Origin: Chlorocebus sabaeus
Taxonomy: Eukaryota > Chordata > Mammalia > Primates > Cercopithecidae
Assembly: GCF_047675955.1 (NCBI RefSeq)
Contig: NC_132915.1
Location: 18,953,766 to 19,017,765, forward strand
DNA: 64,000 nucleotides
Direction: 5' to 3'
Shown: positions 12,041 to 23,964 of the stretch, one piece after another
Position numbering within the stretch: the first letter of the stretch is position 1
Layout of the letters: every line of letters begins with the position of its first letter
Notes under the pieces: generated by a model
What the model saw: only the letters and a program-made list of their open reading frames with translations
What the model was told of the DNA's origin: nothing
Databases searched by the model: none
Program-made: the position numbers and the translations under genes

Positions 12041-13368
12041 ACAGTCTATGCTATTGGCATGCGAAGCTAGAGGTAGTCTAGAACCAAGTGCAAGCAATGG
12101 TTTAGGTTTAAGATTTTAAGGTTCCAGAGCTTAAGAAGAAATCCAGGCTCCTCAACTGGCCTGAAGTCTTCAGCTGAGAATTTGGAGGCATCATACAGGG
12201 TAACACAAAATAGATGTCATGATTGCCTACTGAAGGGTAGGTCTCCAGTTCTTCCATTTTTCCTTTCTTGTATTGGAAGACAACTGGGCAGCTGAAACTG
12301 GATTCTCTCCAGAATATTCTGATTGATCTAATCCAAGTGAGGTTATGGAATCTTTCTTGCCATGGTGAATGGTTCAGGGAAGGGTATATAACCTATTTCT
12401 AGTCCAAGCAGCCCATGGCTTTCCTCTGGCCCCAAGGATTGCTTCAGATGCAGGTACATCATCTAAGATGCCCCAGTCATAATAATAAAGCTCTAGACTT
12501 CAATAAATGCAGGAAGACATTCTGTCTCTTCCCTTGGCTGTGAAAATGGAGTTTGTAGACTGGAGCTTTGGCAGATACTTTGCCACTACTATAAAGTCAG
12601 ACTAAGAATAAACTCAATACACATGTGGGCAGAGGGTGAGGCAAAATAAAGAGGCACAGAAACATGGAGCTGCATTCCTGAAGACATTATGGACATGTGG
12701 GTGGTTTATTACGTGAGCCAATAAATTCCCTCTATTGTTTAAGCACAGACCTAGCACCTCAACCATTCTTATCCCACATTCTCTTTTTTTCCTAATAATC
12801 CCTGTAAATTTTTTTGCTCCGCATCCACATTTCACCTATATTATCACCTCAGGAGAGGCCATCGGCATTTAATGTCTTCTTTGGACCTAGCTGAGGTCTA
12901 AAAGTGGGCAAGTACTTCCTAACGTCTAGAAAAAGGAGGTGAGGGGTTAAGAATCTTCCATACAGATCACTCTTTCTCCCTGTCTTCAGCAGTCATTATG
13001 TTAAAAAACGTTTAGTCTTTTGCCAACTTGAATTGTGTTCCCAAGAGCCCCCTCTGTCAACTTGACTTTAGCACATAGCAAGCCCTAGGAAATCTGGGGA
13101 GAAAGTGAGGTAGGGAAAGGAGAAAGACTCCTCACTCCACAGCACACAAATTGCTCATGGTACCCTGAAAAGAAAGGAGTGTTAAACAGTTCTCTGCTCC
13201 TCCTCTGCCTACAATCTCTTTACTTGGCTTATTGTCTTACAGATCTTGGCCCACCTTTTAAGACTTAGCTTAAGGATAAGGTTATGAGGCCACAAGTACA
13301 ATTGGGCATTTTCTCCTTCATGTCTCCATTCTGGAACATAGACTTCTATCATAGTTCTTGCTATCTTT

Positions 13369-13370
<2 letters not shown>
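12041..13370. other. Single-copy sequence
   Basis: No gene, RNA or repeat family is recognised. No splice-flanked long frame is present; the 73-codon minus frame at 12614-12835 shows no domain. Confidence 0.4.

Positions 13371-13409
<39 letters not shown>
13371..13409. repeat. Poly(T) tract, 39 T
   Basis: A pure run of 39 T follows CTATCTTTTC and stops at AACACTTG. On the minus strand it is poly(A). No Alu or L1 3' end abuts it and no AATAAA lies just upstream on the minus strand, so it is either the tail of an unrecognised retrocopy or a free homopolymer. Confidence 0.9.
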
Positions 13410-13413
<4 letters not shown>

Positions 13414-14230
13414 CTTGTGTTCAATTCTCACCCTCCAACAATTCCCAATTAGCCATTTAAAAATGAAGTCCCTGTCAAATAGTAAGGACTCAAACACTTT
13501 GTATGCTGAATCTCATCTATTATGATACAAGCTAAAATATGGAAAGAATTGGTGCTAGACCTACATAATGAGAGTCTCCAGTGAATTCTATAACAGAAAG
13601 AGCATCTTTGAAAAAGGCAAGATATATAAACACTTTCAAGAGAAGGTAAGGATAAACTTTCCATTCAGGCCTGAAGTACATGACAATGTGCTGAATCACC
13701 CAGCAGCAAACCACCCAGTATGTCTACCCCAGTCCATTTAATTAATCACCAGCCTAGATTCCTTCTAGTCAATCAAAATGCTGCCTCATTTAAATTTAAC
13801 CTCACAAATCCTATGCTTATCTTGAACTCTACATAAACCCTGGCTTTTGTTTTCTTCAAAAGGCTGTACATTCATTTGTAGCTCAGTCTTGGAACACAAG
13901 AAATAAATTCAATTTTGTCTTTCATATTTGAGTCCCAAATCTTATGAACTGTGAATCCCTTTAACCAATTACAGTCTTACTTGTTAGAGAACTTGAAAAC
14001 ATACCCGAGCCATAATGAATGTGGTATATTTCAGGTAGGTGAAATAAAACATTTTCCACCTAATGTTACCAAGCCATTCCCACATTTTCCATCCTGCCCC
14101 TCCAACCTCTCTGCAAGTATTTTGTTTTCTATTTCATCTTATCTGCTTCCTTTCTTTTCTAGTCAATAAAGCTCAAGGCTATTGTTTAAAATTGTAATAA
14201 TTACTTGAAAAAAGCTCTAGAGGAACTATA
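13410..14230. other. Unassigned sequence, possible old LTR remnant
   Basis: No gene recognised. The part at 13730-13950 (CTCATTTAAATTTAACC through GAAATAAATTC) has an LTR-like ending with an AATAAA signal near 13902, but I cannot name a family. Confidence 0.3.
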
Positions 14231-14231
14231 T

Positions 14232-14600
14232 GTATGTCTTAGTATAGTCAGTTTTGCTACAGCAAAACACACATACCAAGTAATTTATAATGAACAGAAA
14301 TGCATCAGTTCACAGCTCTGGGGGCTGGAAAGTCCAATATCAAACTGCTAGCATCTGCTGAGGGCTTTCTTGCTGCATCATAACATGGTGAAGGCATCAC
14401 ATGGTAGAAGGGCAAAGTGGGGCTGGAGAAACAGAGGGGGCAAACCCACTCCCACAGTAAAGACATTTAACCATTCATGAGGTCAGAGCCTTCTTAACTC
14501 AAACACTTCTCAAAGGTTTGGCCTCGTAAACTAACCTGACAAATTTCAACATGAGTTTTGGAGAGGACAAACATTCAAAGCATAGCGGAGTGTAAAATAT
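14232..14600 (-). mobile_element. MaLR-type LTR relic, antisense
   Basis: Antisense landmarks of the MST/MLT1 group appear in order: 'accaagtaatttataatgaac', 'cagttcacagctctggggg', 'gctagcatctgctgaggg', 'cattcatgaggtcagagcc' and 'caacatgagttttggagagg'. It is diverged and I did not find a target duplication. Confidence 0.65.
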
Positions 14601-14988
14601 GTTTAATCCAAAAAGTAACCATTTATTTGCCCCGTTGCCCAACAGCAGTAGGGAGAGACATCCCCAAAGTGTCTGAGTTGCATGAGACTTAACATTCAAT
14701 GTAGAACTTCACAAATAACTTTAATATAGATTTCTAGCAGCAAATTAATATTTTCCTAAAGGAATTTGTTTAAATGTCCATCTGTTATTTTGATTCCTGA
14801 AGAGATTTTACTGCTGGCATTTTTTAGTACACTCCTCTTTGTAATTTCATTCAAGCTATTTATCTAATGTAGTATCATCTTTTAAATTCTAAAAATTCAA
14901 TGCAGAGTTACAAATACTACAAAGAAGTGACTAGGAAATTCCCACTATGTACTTTGGCTCTGACATTTCACTTAAAATGGGTTTGGCA

Positions 14989-15807
14989 CAGACACATGAA
15001 AAAATGCTCATCATCACTGGCCATCAGAGAAATGCAAATCAAAACCACAATGAGATACCATCTCACACCAGTTAGAATGGCAATCATTAAAAAGTCAGGA
15101 AACAACAGGTGCTGGAGAGGATGTGGAGAAATAGGAACACTTTTACACTGTTGGTGGGATTGTAAACTAGTTCAACCATTATGGAAAACAGTATGGTGAT
15201 TCCTCAAGGATCTAGAACTAGAAGTACCATATGGCCCAGCCATCCCATGACTGGGTATATACCCAGAGGATTATAATTCATGCTGCTATAAAGACACATG
15301 CACACGTATGTTTATTGTGGCACTATTCACAATAGCAAAGACTTGGAATCAACCCAAATATCCGTCAGTGACAGACTGGATTAAGAAAATGTGGCACATA
15401 TACACCATGGAATACTATGCAGCCACAAAAAAGGATGAGTTTGTGTCCTTTGTAGGGACATGGATGCAGCTGGAAACCATTATTCTTAGCAAACTATCAC
15501 AAGAACAGAAAACCAAACACCGCATGTTCTCACTCATAGGTGGGAACTGAACAATGAGATCACTTGGACTCGGGAAGGGGAACATCACACACCGGGGCCT
15601 ATCATGGGGAGGAGGGAGGGGGGAGGGATTGCACTGGGAGTTATACCTGATGTAAATGACGAGTTGATGGGTGCTGACGAGTTGATGGGTGCAGCACGCC
15701 AACACAGCACAAGTATACATATGTAACAAACCTGCACGCTATGCACATGTACCCTAGAACTTAAAGTATAATAATAATAATAAAAAAGACATCATACCAA
15801 AAAAAAA
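14989..15807 (+). mobile_element. Young L1 (L1PA-type) 3' end, 5'-truncated
   Basis: The element holds the ORF2 C-terminal end, the 3' UTR and two A-rich tail segments. It is flanked by a perfect 15-bp duplication, AAAATGGGTTTGGCA, at 14974-14988 and 15808-15822. The ORF2 tail is open in two pieces: 14900-15199 (in part) and 15308-15550, ending in GGN-stop. The 3' UTR contains a G-rich run (15606-15627) and an 18-bp tandem duplication (about 15658-15693). The tail reads A-rich, then GACATCATACC, then poly(A), which could be a tiny 3' transduction. Confidence 0.95.
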
Positions 15808-15822
15808 AAAATGGGTTTGGCA

Positions 15823-16159
15823 GATGGAGAATTGAGACTGGGGTCTGTTTTGACCAACTAACAGTAAAGTGGTTTGGTTCTAGGAATCTTCCTGTTCTTC
15901 CTCTTTGCTGGCAATTAAGATAACACAAGAAAGCACTCACATAGTGTCCCGCACACGAGTCACTCAATAAACATTTTGTGAAAAACAAAAACTCTAACAT
16001 AAGAGAAATAAATATTGTAGTAGCTGTTTGCCAAAAATTTCTGATTGTCTCCCTTCCCAGTATATAGTGGGACTCCACTTGCTTCTTTATGGTCAGGTGG
16101 GGTAAAAGGAAGTAAGAGATGTCACTTCTAAAGCATTTAATTATTCCCCACAAGAGTCC
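15823..16159. other. Unassigned sequence
   Basis: Nothing recognised. A 130-codon minus frame (15761-16153) overlaps the L1 tail and has no domain. Confidence 0.4.
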
Positions 16160-16365
16160 CCAGAGCCGCCTTGTTCCTCTGAGTGATGACTGGCTATTTT
16201 AGCAGACTGGATCTCTGAATGATTATGATGACCAGAGCCTTCTAATGATCTGTGGGAACATGAAACATGAGCAAAAAAAATAAACCTTTGTTGTTTTAAG
16301 CCATGGAAAATATGGGGTTATTTGCTACCACAGTAAGACATAGCCTATTTTGACTGATTCAAGTA
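16160..16365 (+). mobile_element. Old LTR 3' end (MLT1-like)
   Basis: 'aataaacctttgttgttttaagccatgg' followed by 'tttgctaccacagtaagacatagcc' is the conserved tail of old MaLR/MLT1-type LTRs, including an AATAAA signal near 16279. The upstream part is too diverged to place. Confidence 0.5.
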
Positions 16366-17459
16366 CAATATAACCCATTCAAGAATCTGAAGTTTATTTA
16401 GGCACCAAAAATACAGGCTGATAGAGGGATTTCACTTAGAAGTAATATTTTTGGACACTGATAACATTATATTAAGCATAGATTATATAATCACTTAACA
16501 TTCTTGGAATTAAGAAACTTCCAGTACAAATAGCATGAAAATGGCCTCTCATTTCACCTAATGTCAGAATCTCCGCTGATAAACTAAACTCTAACATTAG
16601 ATGCCACAGTTAAAATAGCTGCACCCCTCACCATATACTTTATGATCCAGCCCCAGTAATTGAGGTTTGTCTGCTGACTCCAGCTCCTCCAGATGCTGTC
16701 ACTAATAATTATAACCAGGTCTTTTTTTCCCCCTTTGCTCGTTTCCTTCTTAGCATGAGTCAACAAACTTTGTTTTATGCTCTATAAGGGGCACTAGTCT
16801 TTCTTTTGTTCTTGGCAGAGGGAGGAATATTTTTAGAAAAGAACCTTACTATTTTCAGAGGGGGGTCATTATCTGCCACAAAATGAGAAGAGTGTGTGTC
16901 TGGGAGGGCTGAGATACCCAGTTAGCAAATTCAAGCTCTCTGACTCCAAACCACAGAAGCCTCACCATTCTGATTAGCTTTGGTTGCAGAAGCAATTCAG
17001 GATGACACATCCCCTCTCTCACTACCTTGGCCTTTGTTTCTGGGGAACAAACAGGGTTTGGAGTTTTAGAGTTAACAATAAAATCACATTAACACTGGGC
17101 ATCATAAATCTTGACTTCAGCAAATGGGTACACCACCACAAATTTCCCAGAGATCAGCTAATCCTTGTGACAGAAATGTAGTGCAGTGTCTCTCTGCTGG
17201 CGATAGTGTGGGCATTAAGTCTCACCAGCTCCTTCAGCTCAGAAAACTCAATCTGTGCAATTGACACTGTGTGCCTGGACATCACCAGCATCTAGAAAAA
17301 AAGAATATGTAAATGTTCTCAACAGATTTGTAAATTAGACTCCTCAGACCCTTCCATCTCCCCCTTTCCCTTCTTGTAATGGAAACAGCACTCCAGAACC
17401 AAACTCTCCCTTTCCAGAGTTCGTTAACATTTTCTCAAAGAACGGTCCTACATAATTCC
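16366..17459. other. Single-copy sequence
   Basis: No gene or repeat recognised. Confidence 0.4.
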
Positions 17460-17700
17460 TAAATTGTGCTTGCCTTCTTTTACGTTGTGGCAAAGTGCAA
17501 TTACAGTTTAAAGGGAATATTTATGTACATTAGTTAACGACATCATTGCAACTTACTGCTCACACATCAACACTTAATTAGTGTAAGCATAAGTGACATA
17601 ATTGCTACAAGGCATGCATTTACTAGTAATGTGAGGTAATTTCATGCACTATGCACATTTTAGATATCTACTTTATACTTTGTCAGGCTGAATTTTTTTA
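17460..17700. promoter_or_regulatory. Candidate conserved noncoding element
   Basis: This repeat-free, AT-rich block is dense in homeodomain- and HNF1-like words: TTAGTTAACGAC (about 17531), ACTTAATTAGTG (about 17572), CATAATTGC and TAGTAATG. It has no coding frame and no simple-sequence bias. The call is a judgement on composition only; I cannot test conservation. Confidence 0.3.
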
Positions 17701-18099
17701 ATCAATAAGAGATATTTACATGGATCAGAAAGTGGTCTTCTTTCCTATTGTAGGCAAATACGCTGTTCTGACTTTGGAAGCATTTAATACTCTACAGGAT
17801 TTTTAAAGCCAGAAAGGTTAAAGATGGTCTACAGACTCTGCCCTTGGGGATAAAGAATCCCCTGATGCACGTGGCATCATTACATTAATTATGTGTTGTC
17901 CTCTTTCATTTACAATGATTTGATATGCATTTAAATATCTCCCTAGACATTACAAATTCTATGTTAGGGATATTGTTTTGAAATATAGTGGTCCTGTGAA
18001 ATGGGGAGTTTCAAAGCACTGTCAAAAACTGCAAATACTCCTAAGAAATTATGAAGAATGGCCTTTCTGAAATGCATATTTATTCAAATTCAGTCCCTG
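17701..18099. other. Single-copy sequence
   Basis: Nothing recognised. Confidence 0.4.
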
Positions 18100-18420
18100 C
18101 AGAGAATTCTGTAGTGGCTTTTCTTGTGATTCATGGTCAAGTCCAAACCTCAGCAAGAGACACAAGACCCTTACTGATCTGGCCCTTGTCCACTTTGCAG
18201 TCTCCTGAGACTGTGTGTCCAAATCATTCCAAGGAGTCTGGTCTCCTCTCACTACCATGACTCGTGCCAGGCTCCCCTCCTGCCAGGGCCCCCGCTTTCC
18301 CTCTCATCTCTCCTCAGACATGCGTCCCTGCTGTGAGCTCCTGTCTTTCCTGGCATGGCATCAATCACATGGCCTAGTGTTACTCACACATCTGTCTCCT
18401 CTACCGGATATTGGACGAAT
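18100..18420 (+). repeat. L2 LINE fragment
   Basis: 'tggtcaagtccaaacctc', 'cttactgatctggcccttgtcc' and 'ctgtgagctcctgtctttcc' follow the L2 3' region in order (the 'aaagtccaaactcc ... gatctggcccctgcc' theme). The copy is old and diverged. Confidence 0.5.
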
Positions 18421-18479
18421 TGGATTTCACTTAGCTAATCTCCATGTAACTAAGGTGAATACAATTTCCTACAGAGACA

Positions 18480-18610
18480 GAATGGCATACTGAATCAGAA
18501 CCTGGGCTTGAGAGTAAACAGTCCTCAATTCAAGGTGACTTTAGCCAAAGGGCTTCTCTGTGCTTCAAGTTCCTCACATTTAAAAAGGGAGAAGTGGCCT
18601 AAACGCCAGC
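18480..18610 (+). repeat. MIR-like SINE fragment
   Basis: 'agaacctgggcttgagagt', 'gactttagccaaagggcttctctgtgcttcaagttcctcacatttaa'-type order is that of the MIR 5' half. Divergence is high. Confidence 0.45.
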
Positions 18611-19359
18611 CTCATAGATTGGTGGGCCCTAGTTGGGCTTCCAGAGCTACAGATATGGATTTTTCTCCCTGGTTGTCTCTTTGGTACACAAGCCCCATTC
18701 TGCCCCCGATTCTCATCTACAGGGCTGCCCTACCCCATCACACACTCAGCTCTGATTCTCAGCCTCCCAGCCCAGGTTAGCAACTTAGGCTCCCTACTGC
18801 TCTGCCGCAAAGTATTAACACTGATGTCCACAGCAATGCTGTTTTTCAAAATTATCTTTTCCCCCTCAGGAAGGCAATCAACACTTCACCTCAAGATAGA
18901 AGTAGCCTAGATTTAAATTCCAGCTCAGCCACTATGTAAGTTATTTAGCAATTATTTAACTGCCAACCATACACCACGCAATGCATTAGCTGCTTAAGGT
19001 GCAATGGTGAGTGAAAACCACCTCCTTGAGCAAAACTGGTTCCAGTTGGGTCTAGGGACAGGTTTGGAACCTGTTGGAGGCTGCTTCCTTATAGTGGAGA
19101 AAAGAATCTCCTATTTGTAAGCTTGTTATGAGGCTAAAAAGAGAAAACATACATGGGAATATATTACAAACTATAAAGTTTTATGCAAAATCAGGATTAT
19201 ACAATTCTTATCTCTTCTGAAGTCTCTTCCAATTCTAAGTCCAGATAACCTAACAGTGTGGGTCGCACAGCTAAATGCACTTTCCTCTACAGTTTCTATG
19301 CTGTATTCCCCATAAGTTCACATCTTCCTGCTTGACAGGCTAATGTGCTGCTGCCATCC
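18611..19359. other. Single-copy sequence
   Basis: No gene recognised. A trace of MIR/L2-like text may lie at 18900-19010. Confidence 0.35.
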
Positions 19360-19640
19360 CCCTCGATATTAGTCTAATTCTGATTTGAGGCTACAGAAGT
19401 GACAAGTGAAGCTATTTTAGAGGTGCCTGGGGTCGTAAAACATTTTGAAAATTATTTGGCTGTCGAAGTCACGTCAGAATAGATCTGCATGAAGTTTCTG
19501 TGGTTCTAAAGTGAACATGAGGTGCCTTTCCACTTGTGCTCTGGAGAGAGCTGGCATGATTAACGGAGCCATCATCAGTCACTTTGCTACATGCCAGAGA
19601 GGCCTGCTCTGAGCCCACTAAGCCAGTGCCTTGGGGACTC
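19360..19640. promoter_or_regulatory. Weak candidate regulatory block
   Basis: This repeat-free block is of mixed composition, with scattered CpG (GGGTCGTAAAA, GTCACGTCAG, TTAACGGAG) in an otherwise CpG-poor area, a CRE-like ACGTCA and E-box-like words. Retained CpGs can mark constraint, but this is only a suggestion. Confidence 0.2.
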
Positions 19641-20031
19641 ACTCAGCAACTCTGAGGAAGCTTTGCAACCAAGAGGGCCTAAAAGGATCCAGGAATAGGA
19701 AACAAAAAGTCTCTTACCATGAAAAGATACTTTTTTTTTTTAAGTGTCAGAAATGGATGTCTTTTTTCAACAGGAGAGATCCTGAAAGCACTGAGAGGGA
19801 TTATCCATCTTACACTTTCTCAAAGAATGACTGAGAAAAGTTGCAAAAATCAGAATTGAAATTCTCTGGGCATTTATTCTTTCCCCCCAGTTTGTGCATT
19901 GAGCCTAGCTGCCCCCTTTAAATAATAATAATAAATCCAATGAACATGGGAGGACACTGACAAAAAATTGATCATTTTTCTTAGCAGCTTCAAACCAGTA
20001 GTTTTCAAACAAAGGCAGCCTGGAGGGACCA
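19641..20031. other. Single-copy sequence
   Basis: Nothing recognised. There is a short ATA-rich run near 19922-19934. Confidence 0.4.
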
Positions 20032-20385
20032 TGTATTAGTCCGTTTTCACTCTGCTGATAAAGACATACCCGAGACTGGGCAATTTACAAAAGAAAGTGG
20101 TTTAATTGGACTTGCAGTTCCATGTAGCTGGGGAAGCCTCACAATCACGGCGGAAGGCAAGGAGGAGCAAGTCACGTCTTACATGGGTGGCAGCAGGCAA
20201 AGAGAGAGCTCGTGCAGGAAAACTACCTCTTATAATAACCATCAGATCTCTTGAGACTTACTCACTATCATGAGAACAGCACAGGAAAGACTTACCCCTG
20301 ATTCAATTACCTTCCACCAGGTCCCTCCCACAGCATGTGGGAATTCAAGATGAGATTTGGGTGGAGACACAGTCAAACCATATCA
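20032..20385 (-). mobile_element. THE1/MST solo LTR
   Basis: A 354-bp antisense MaLR LTR starts TGTATTAGTCCGTTTTCAC and ends CAAACCATATCA, with all internal landmarks ('acccgagactgggcaatt', 'cacaatcacggcgg', 'ccatcagatctcttgagac', 'tcccacagcatgtggg'). Flanks GACCA (20027-20031) and GGCCA (20386-20390) differ at one base, which is consistent with a worn 5-bp target duplication. It has better sequence retention than the other MaLR LTRs here, so is probably THE1. Confidence 0.92.
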
Positions 20386-20574
20386 GGCCACAAAGGTGTT
20401 TTACTTATTACAGGGGGTGGGAGAAGAAGGTAAGGAGACTCTGGTGGGAGCAGAGTCTGTGCTACAAATGTCAGGCCTGTAAAGGTAACCCCCACTTCAC
20501 TTTTTATCTGTATAAATTGAGGGCCATCCATACAGTCATTTAGATCTAAAATATCTAAACGACTGGAAAAGACT

Positions 20575-20745
20575 CAGATGATTTCTAAACATATTCCTCT
20601 AAACCTCACACACTAAGCTGTAAAGTCCTTTAGGATTAGAACCATACGTTATCCATTCCTGTATCCACCATGTCACATAGTGCCTTGCACATAGAATATC
20701 CTCCATAGGCACTTGGTGAATGAATGAATAATGAGCTAATAGTTA
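20575..20745 (+). repeat. L2 LINE 3' end
   Basis: 'ctaagctgtaaagtccttta', 'tgtatccaccatgtcacatag', 'tgccttgcacatagaatatcc' and 'cacttggtgaatgaatgaat' are the ordered landmarks of the L2 3' terminus. Confidence 0.75.
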
Positions 20746-22429
20746 TGAAAGAACCAGGGGAAAGAGGAAGGAGAAACAGAAAAGAGGAGATAGAAATGGA
20801 AGAAGAGAGAAAAAGACAAATTGGGTACAGAATAATTAACATATAAAATTAATAAATAAAAATCAGAATATGTGGTGGTTTGTCAAGCGTAAGTGGCCTG
20901 ACGGATAAAAAGCAATCAGGGATGCCTTGCGCTTTGTCAAGGGAAGCAGAAATCATTGCCACACCCTCTCCTTGTACCCTGCTCCTTGTCCATCTTCCTC
21001 CCCAACCACAGACCCTACTGGACCATAGAGAAAACAGGAAGGCACCTTTCAGACAAACATCTGTCTTGCACATGACAAATTTATCTCAGTTTCCTGGTTC
21101 CTACAGCCTTCTATATGTAGATCTGTATTTCTAGACTACGGTGGCTGAAATTATTCTGCCTATTTCCATCACCTAATTCTAAGCACAAAGATCATTTGCA
21201 CAGCAGAGCCGCCATCATATAAGTCTACCCAACTAATGCACTCGAAGGATTCAAAGTACTGTGTCAGACTCAGCAGCTTTCAAACATTATTTTTAATGCA
21301 CTGTGGAAAAGTAAGTGTGGATGGTGCTTTTGACCTTAATTATTTGTGATAACTAGCTGAATAGAATCACATGGTTCTCAGAGCTGAAAAAGCATATTTC
21401 CACAAACCTCCATCAAGTAATAATTATTGATGATTCCAATCTCTTTCAATAAATATTTCAGAGCATCACAGAGTCATGGTGTCAGTAGCAGACATGCTCA
21501 AAATGTCCTCCCAGATATGGGCTATTATTTTTTTAGTTGCACAAAACAGAGAGCTTTTATCCTCCTCCTTAGTGGACTGATTTATTTATGTTGCAAACCT
21601 CTGCTTTAAAATTATAATATCTAAGAATTTATCACTCCATGTCTTATTCCAAACACCTAAAACTACTCTTGCCCTCCATTGTACCTCATTTATATGAAAT
21701 GGCATCTGTCTACCACCTTCAAAAGCACCATCTCTAGGCTCTGGGGAATAGTTGTATTTGAATAAGCCTGGATCTAAACCTGGTATAGAGTAAAACCTCT
21801 TAAGATTAGTCTGGATACGTATAAATGAACTCCAAAATATAGCCAGCCCATTGTTACATAACGCATCATCTCAGTTTGGCCTGTCATTAGGTTTCTAAAT
21901 AACCATGTACAACTAGCAAAATATTTGTCATGTTATTTACAGACAAAAACTGACATCCTTTTCCCTTTAAAATAACAATACCTAGTTTATCTAAAACTTG
22001 TGTCTATCCTCTGACTCCAGTGATGAAAATAAACACAACAGAATTCAAAATATAAACTGTAAGTACAAAGGCTCAGGCCAATTATATTTTACCTCTGAAA
22101 GATCTGGATGGATTACACCCTTCAGTTCAGCTCTGCCAAGCTTCAGTAAATGGTGGGCACTCAGTAATTCTCACTGACCTCATGTACATTAAGAATTAAA
22201 AGCTCCAGCTAGGGTTTGGTAGAATATTAAGAATGGAAGCCTAGTTAAAAAAGCAGACACACTGAATCACACAGATTCTACCTCCAATTTGTCTCTCACA
22301 ATTCCTCATTTCACTTCTATGTGCCTGATTCAGACATTATCTCTGGCCTGGAAATAGCTCTTGCTTTCAAACAGCTTCTAGAACTGTAAACTAAGGCAAG
22401 GGCCATCTACAAAACAAATATATATAGGA
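20746..22429. other. Single-copy sequence
   Basis: No gene or named repeat recognised. 20760-20820 is purine-rich (GGAAAGAGGAAGGAG theme). The opposing open frames at 20849-21134 have no domain. Confidence 0.4.
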
Positions 22430-22720
22430 TCAAATTGACATCAGACTTCTCATCAGCAACTTTGAAAATTACAAGATAAAGATGCATTCGAAGTTCTACA
22501 AGATTCTGAACCTAAAATTCTACAGCCATACAAAATATCAATCAAGCCTGAGGATAAAATATACATATGTTTAGATATGCACAGCTTCAGAACATTGATA
22601 ATCCAAGTGCCATTTGTGAGGAGAATTTTGAGTATGTATTCCAGATAAGAAAATGAAGTTGAAACCAAAGAATGGAAGACATTTTTCTCCAAAAGAGAAG
22701 CTAACCCAGGAGGGCAAGAT
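22430..22720 (+). repeat. Probable L1M/HAL1 ORF1 fragment
   Basis: 'gacttctcatcagcaactttgaaaatt', 'cctaaaattctacagcc' and 'tatcaatcaagcctgagg' resemble the 3' part of ORF1 in old L1M or HAL1 elements. No reading frame survives. Confidence 0.45.
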
Positions 22721-23680
22721 GCACTGATACTGTTCCTAATAATTCTTGGAACAATAAGTGGATTAAGGCAGTGACCAGTCCAAGTTACAGGAGACAGCTG
22801 AAGTGCTCCTGAAAAGTTTTCTTTGGAAGGAAGTATACTCAGTGCAATAGATGAGCCTGAGTTATTTTAAGAAAATGGTAAAAATTCATTTTTAACTTGA
22901 CAACAATGGCAATAAAATACATTACATAAAAGACAAGAAATTCATTGATGTCAATTTAAAAAAAAGAATAGCTACTTTTAAAAGCCATGGTTTGAATGAG
23001 TCATTCTAAAATATTTTTTAAATGTAACAAAAGTGAATCCATTTGAGTTGGACATTAGGAATTTTCTTCCTCCAATTGTAAAAACACTGTAACACTGGAT
23101 GTAAAAAGAAGAAAATGAATATAATGCCTTTAATTGAATTTGTGGTGAACAATATGTACATGGCCACAGAAACAAATGATATTTATTGGTCTTTAGTCTT
23201 CACTTCAGTAAAAGCTAAAGACAAAGCACATAACAATTATAGTTTCAGAAAGGGAGAGAAGTGTTTCACTGTGACTATGTAAAATTAAAGAAGAGTCACC
23301 AGAAATTAGGTAGTAGCAGGGCAAGAGAGGAAATAGGAGGAAGAGTAACAGTAGAAGCATGATCATGAGATGTATAAAAGTCACCACAAAGGGAACTAAA
23401 AATAGCAGAGTTTAAAAGTGGTTGCCTTTGTGGAGTGAAACTGAGGTTGAGGAAGAATAAGCAGAAAAAAACATGCTTTCCGTTTCAAACTCCTTATCAC
23501 TTAGGGAAAGTAAATTAATATAAATTATGTATTTCCTTTAAGATGATATAAGTAAAATATATTAACACAGACAAAAGAAACAGGAGTCCTTAAGTGAACA
23601 ACGCATAGCACGATCAGAACTATTTGCTTCTAAGGGCACACATATGCTTGGGAAAAAACCTCAAAGGACAGATACCAAAT
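22721..23680. other. AT-rich single-copy sequence
   Basis: Nothing recognised. Confidence 0.4.
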
Positions 23681-23694
23681 CATTCATGGTTCTT

Positions 23695-23964
23695 GTTCTG
23701 TTGCCCAGGCTGGAGTGCAGTGGCCGGATCTCAGCTCACTGCAAGCTCCGCCTCCCGGGTTCACGCCATTCTCCTGCCTCACCCTCTGGAGTAGCTGGGA
23801 CCACAGGCGCCCGCCACCACGTCCGGCTAATATTTTTGTATTTTTTAGTAGAGACGGGGTTTCACTGTGTTAGTCAGGATGGTCTCGATCTCCTGACCGC
23901 GTGATCCACCCACCTCGGCTTCCCAAAGTGCTGGGATTACAGGCGTGAGCCACCGTGCCTGGCC
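23695..23964 (-). repeat. AluY (Old World monkey AluYRa-like), tail-less, flanked by duplication
   Basis: This is a minus-strand Alu with diagnostic 'gtggccggatctcagctcac' (GATCCGGCC on the sense strand). Its 3' end is missing: it starts at 'gttctgttgcccaggctgg', with no poly(T) and no 'gagacggagtct'. It is nevertheless bounded by a perfect 14-bp repeat, CATTCATGGTTCTT, at 23681-23694 and 23965-23978. Low divergence indicates a fairly recent insertion. Confidence 0.95.

Noticed and set aside
15415..15729. Antisense frame with cysteine-rich start, and the similar ones at 32421-32723 and 47992-48288
   Set aside because: All three are the complement of the same L1 ORF2 end and 3' UTR.
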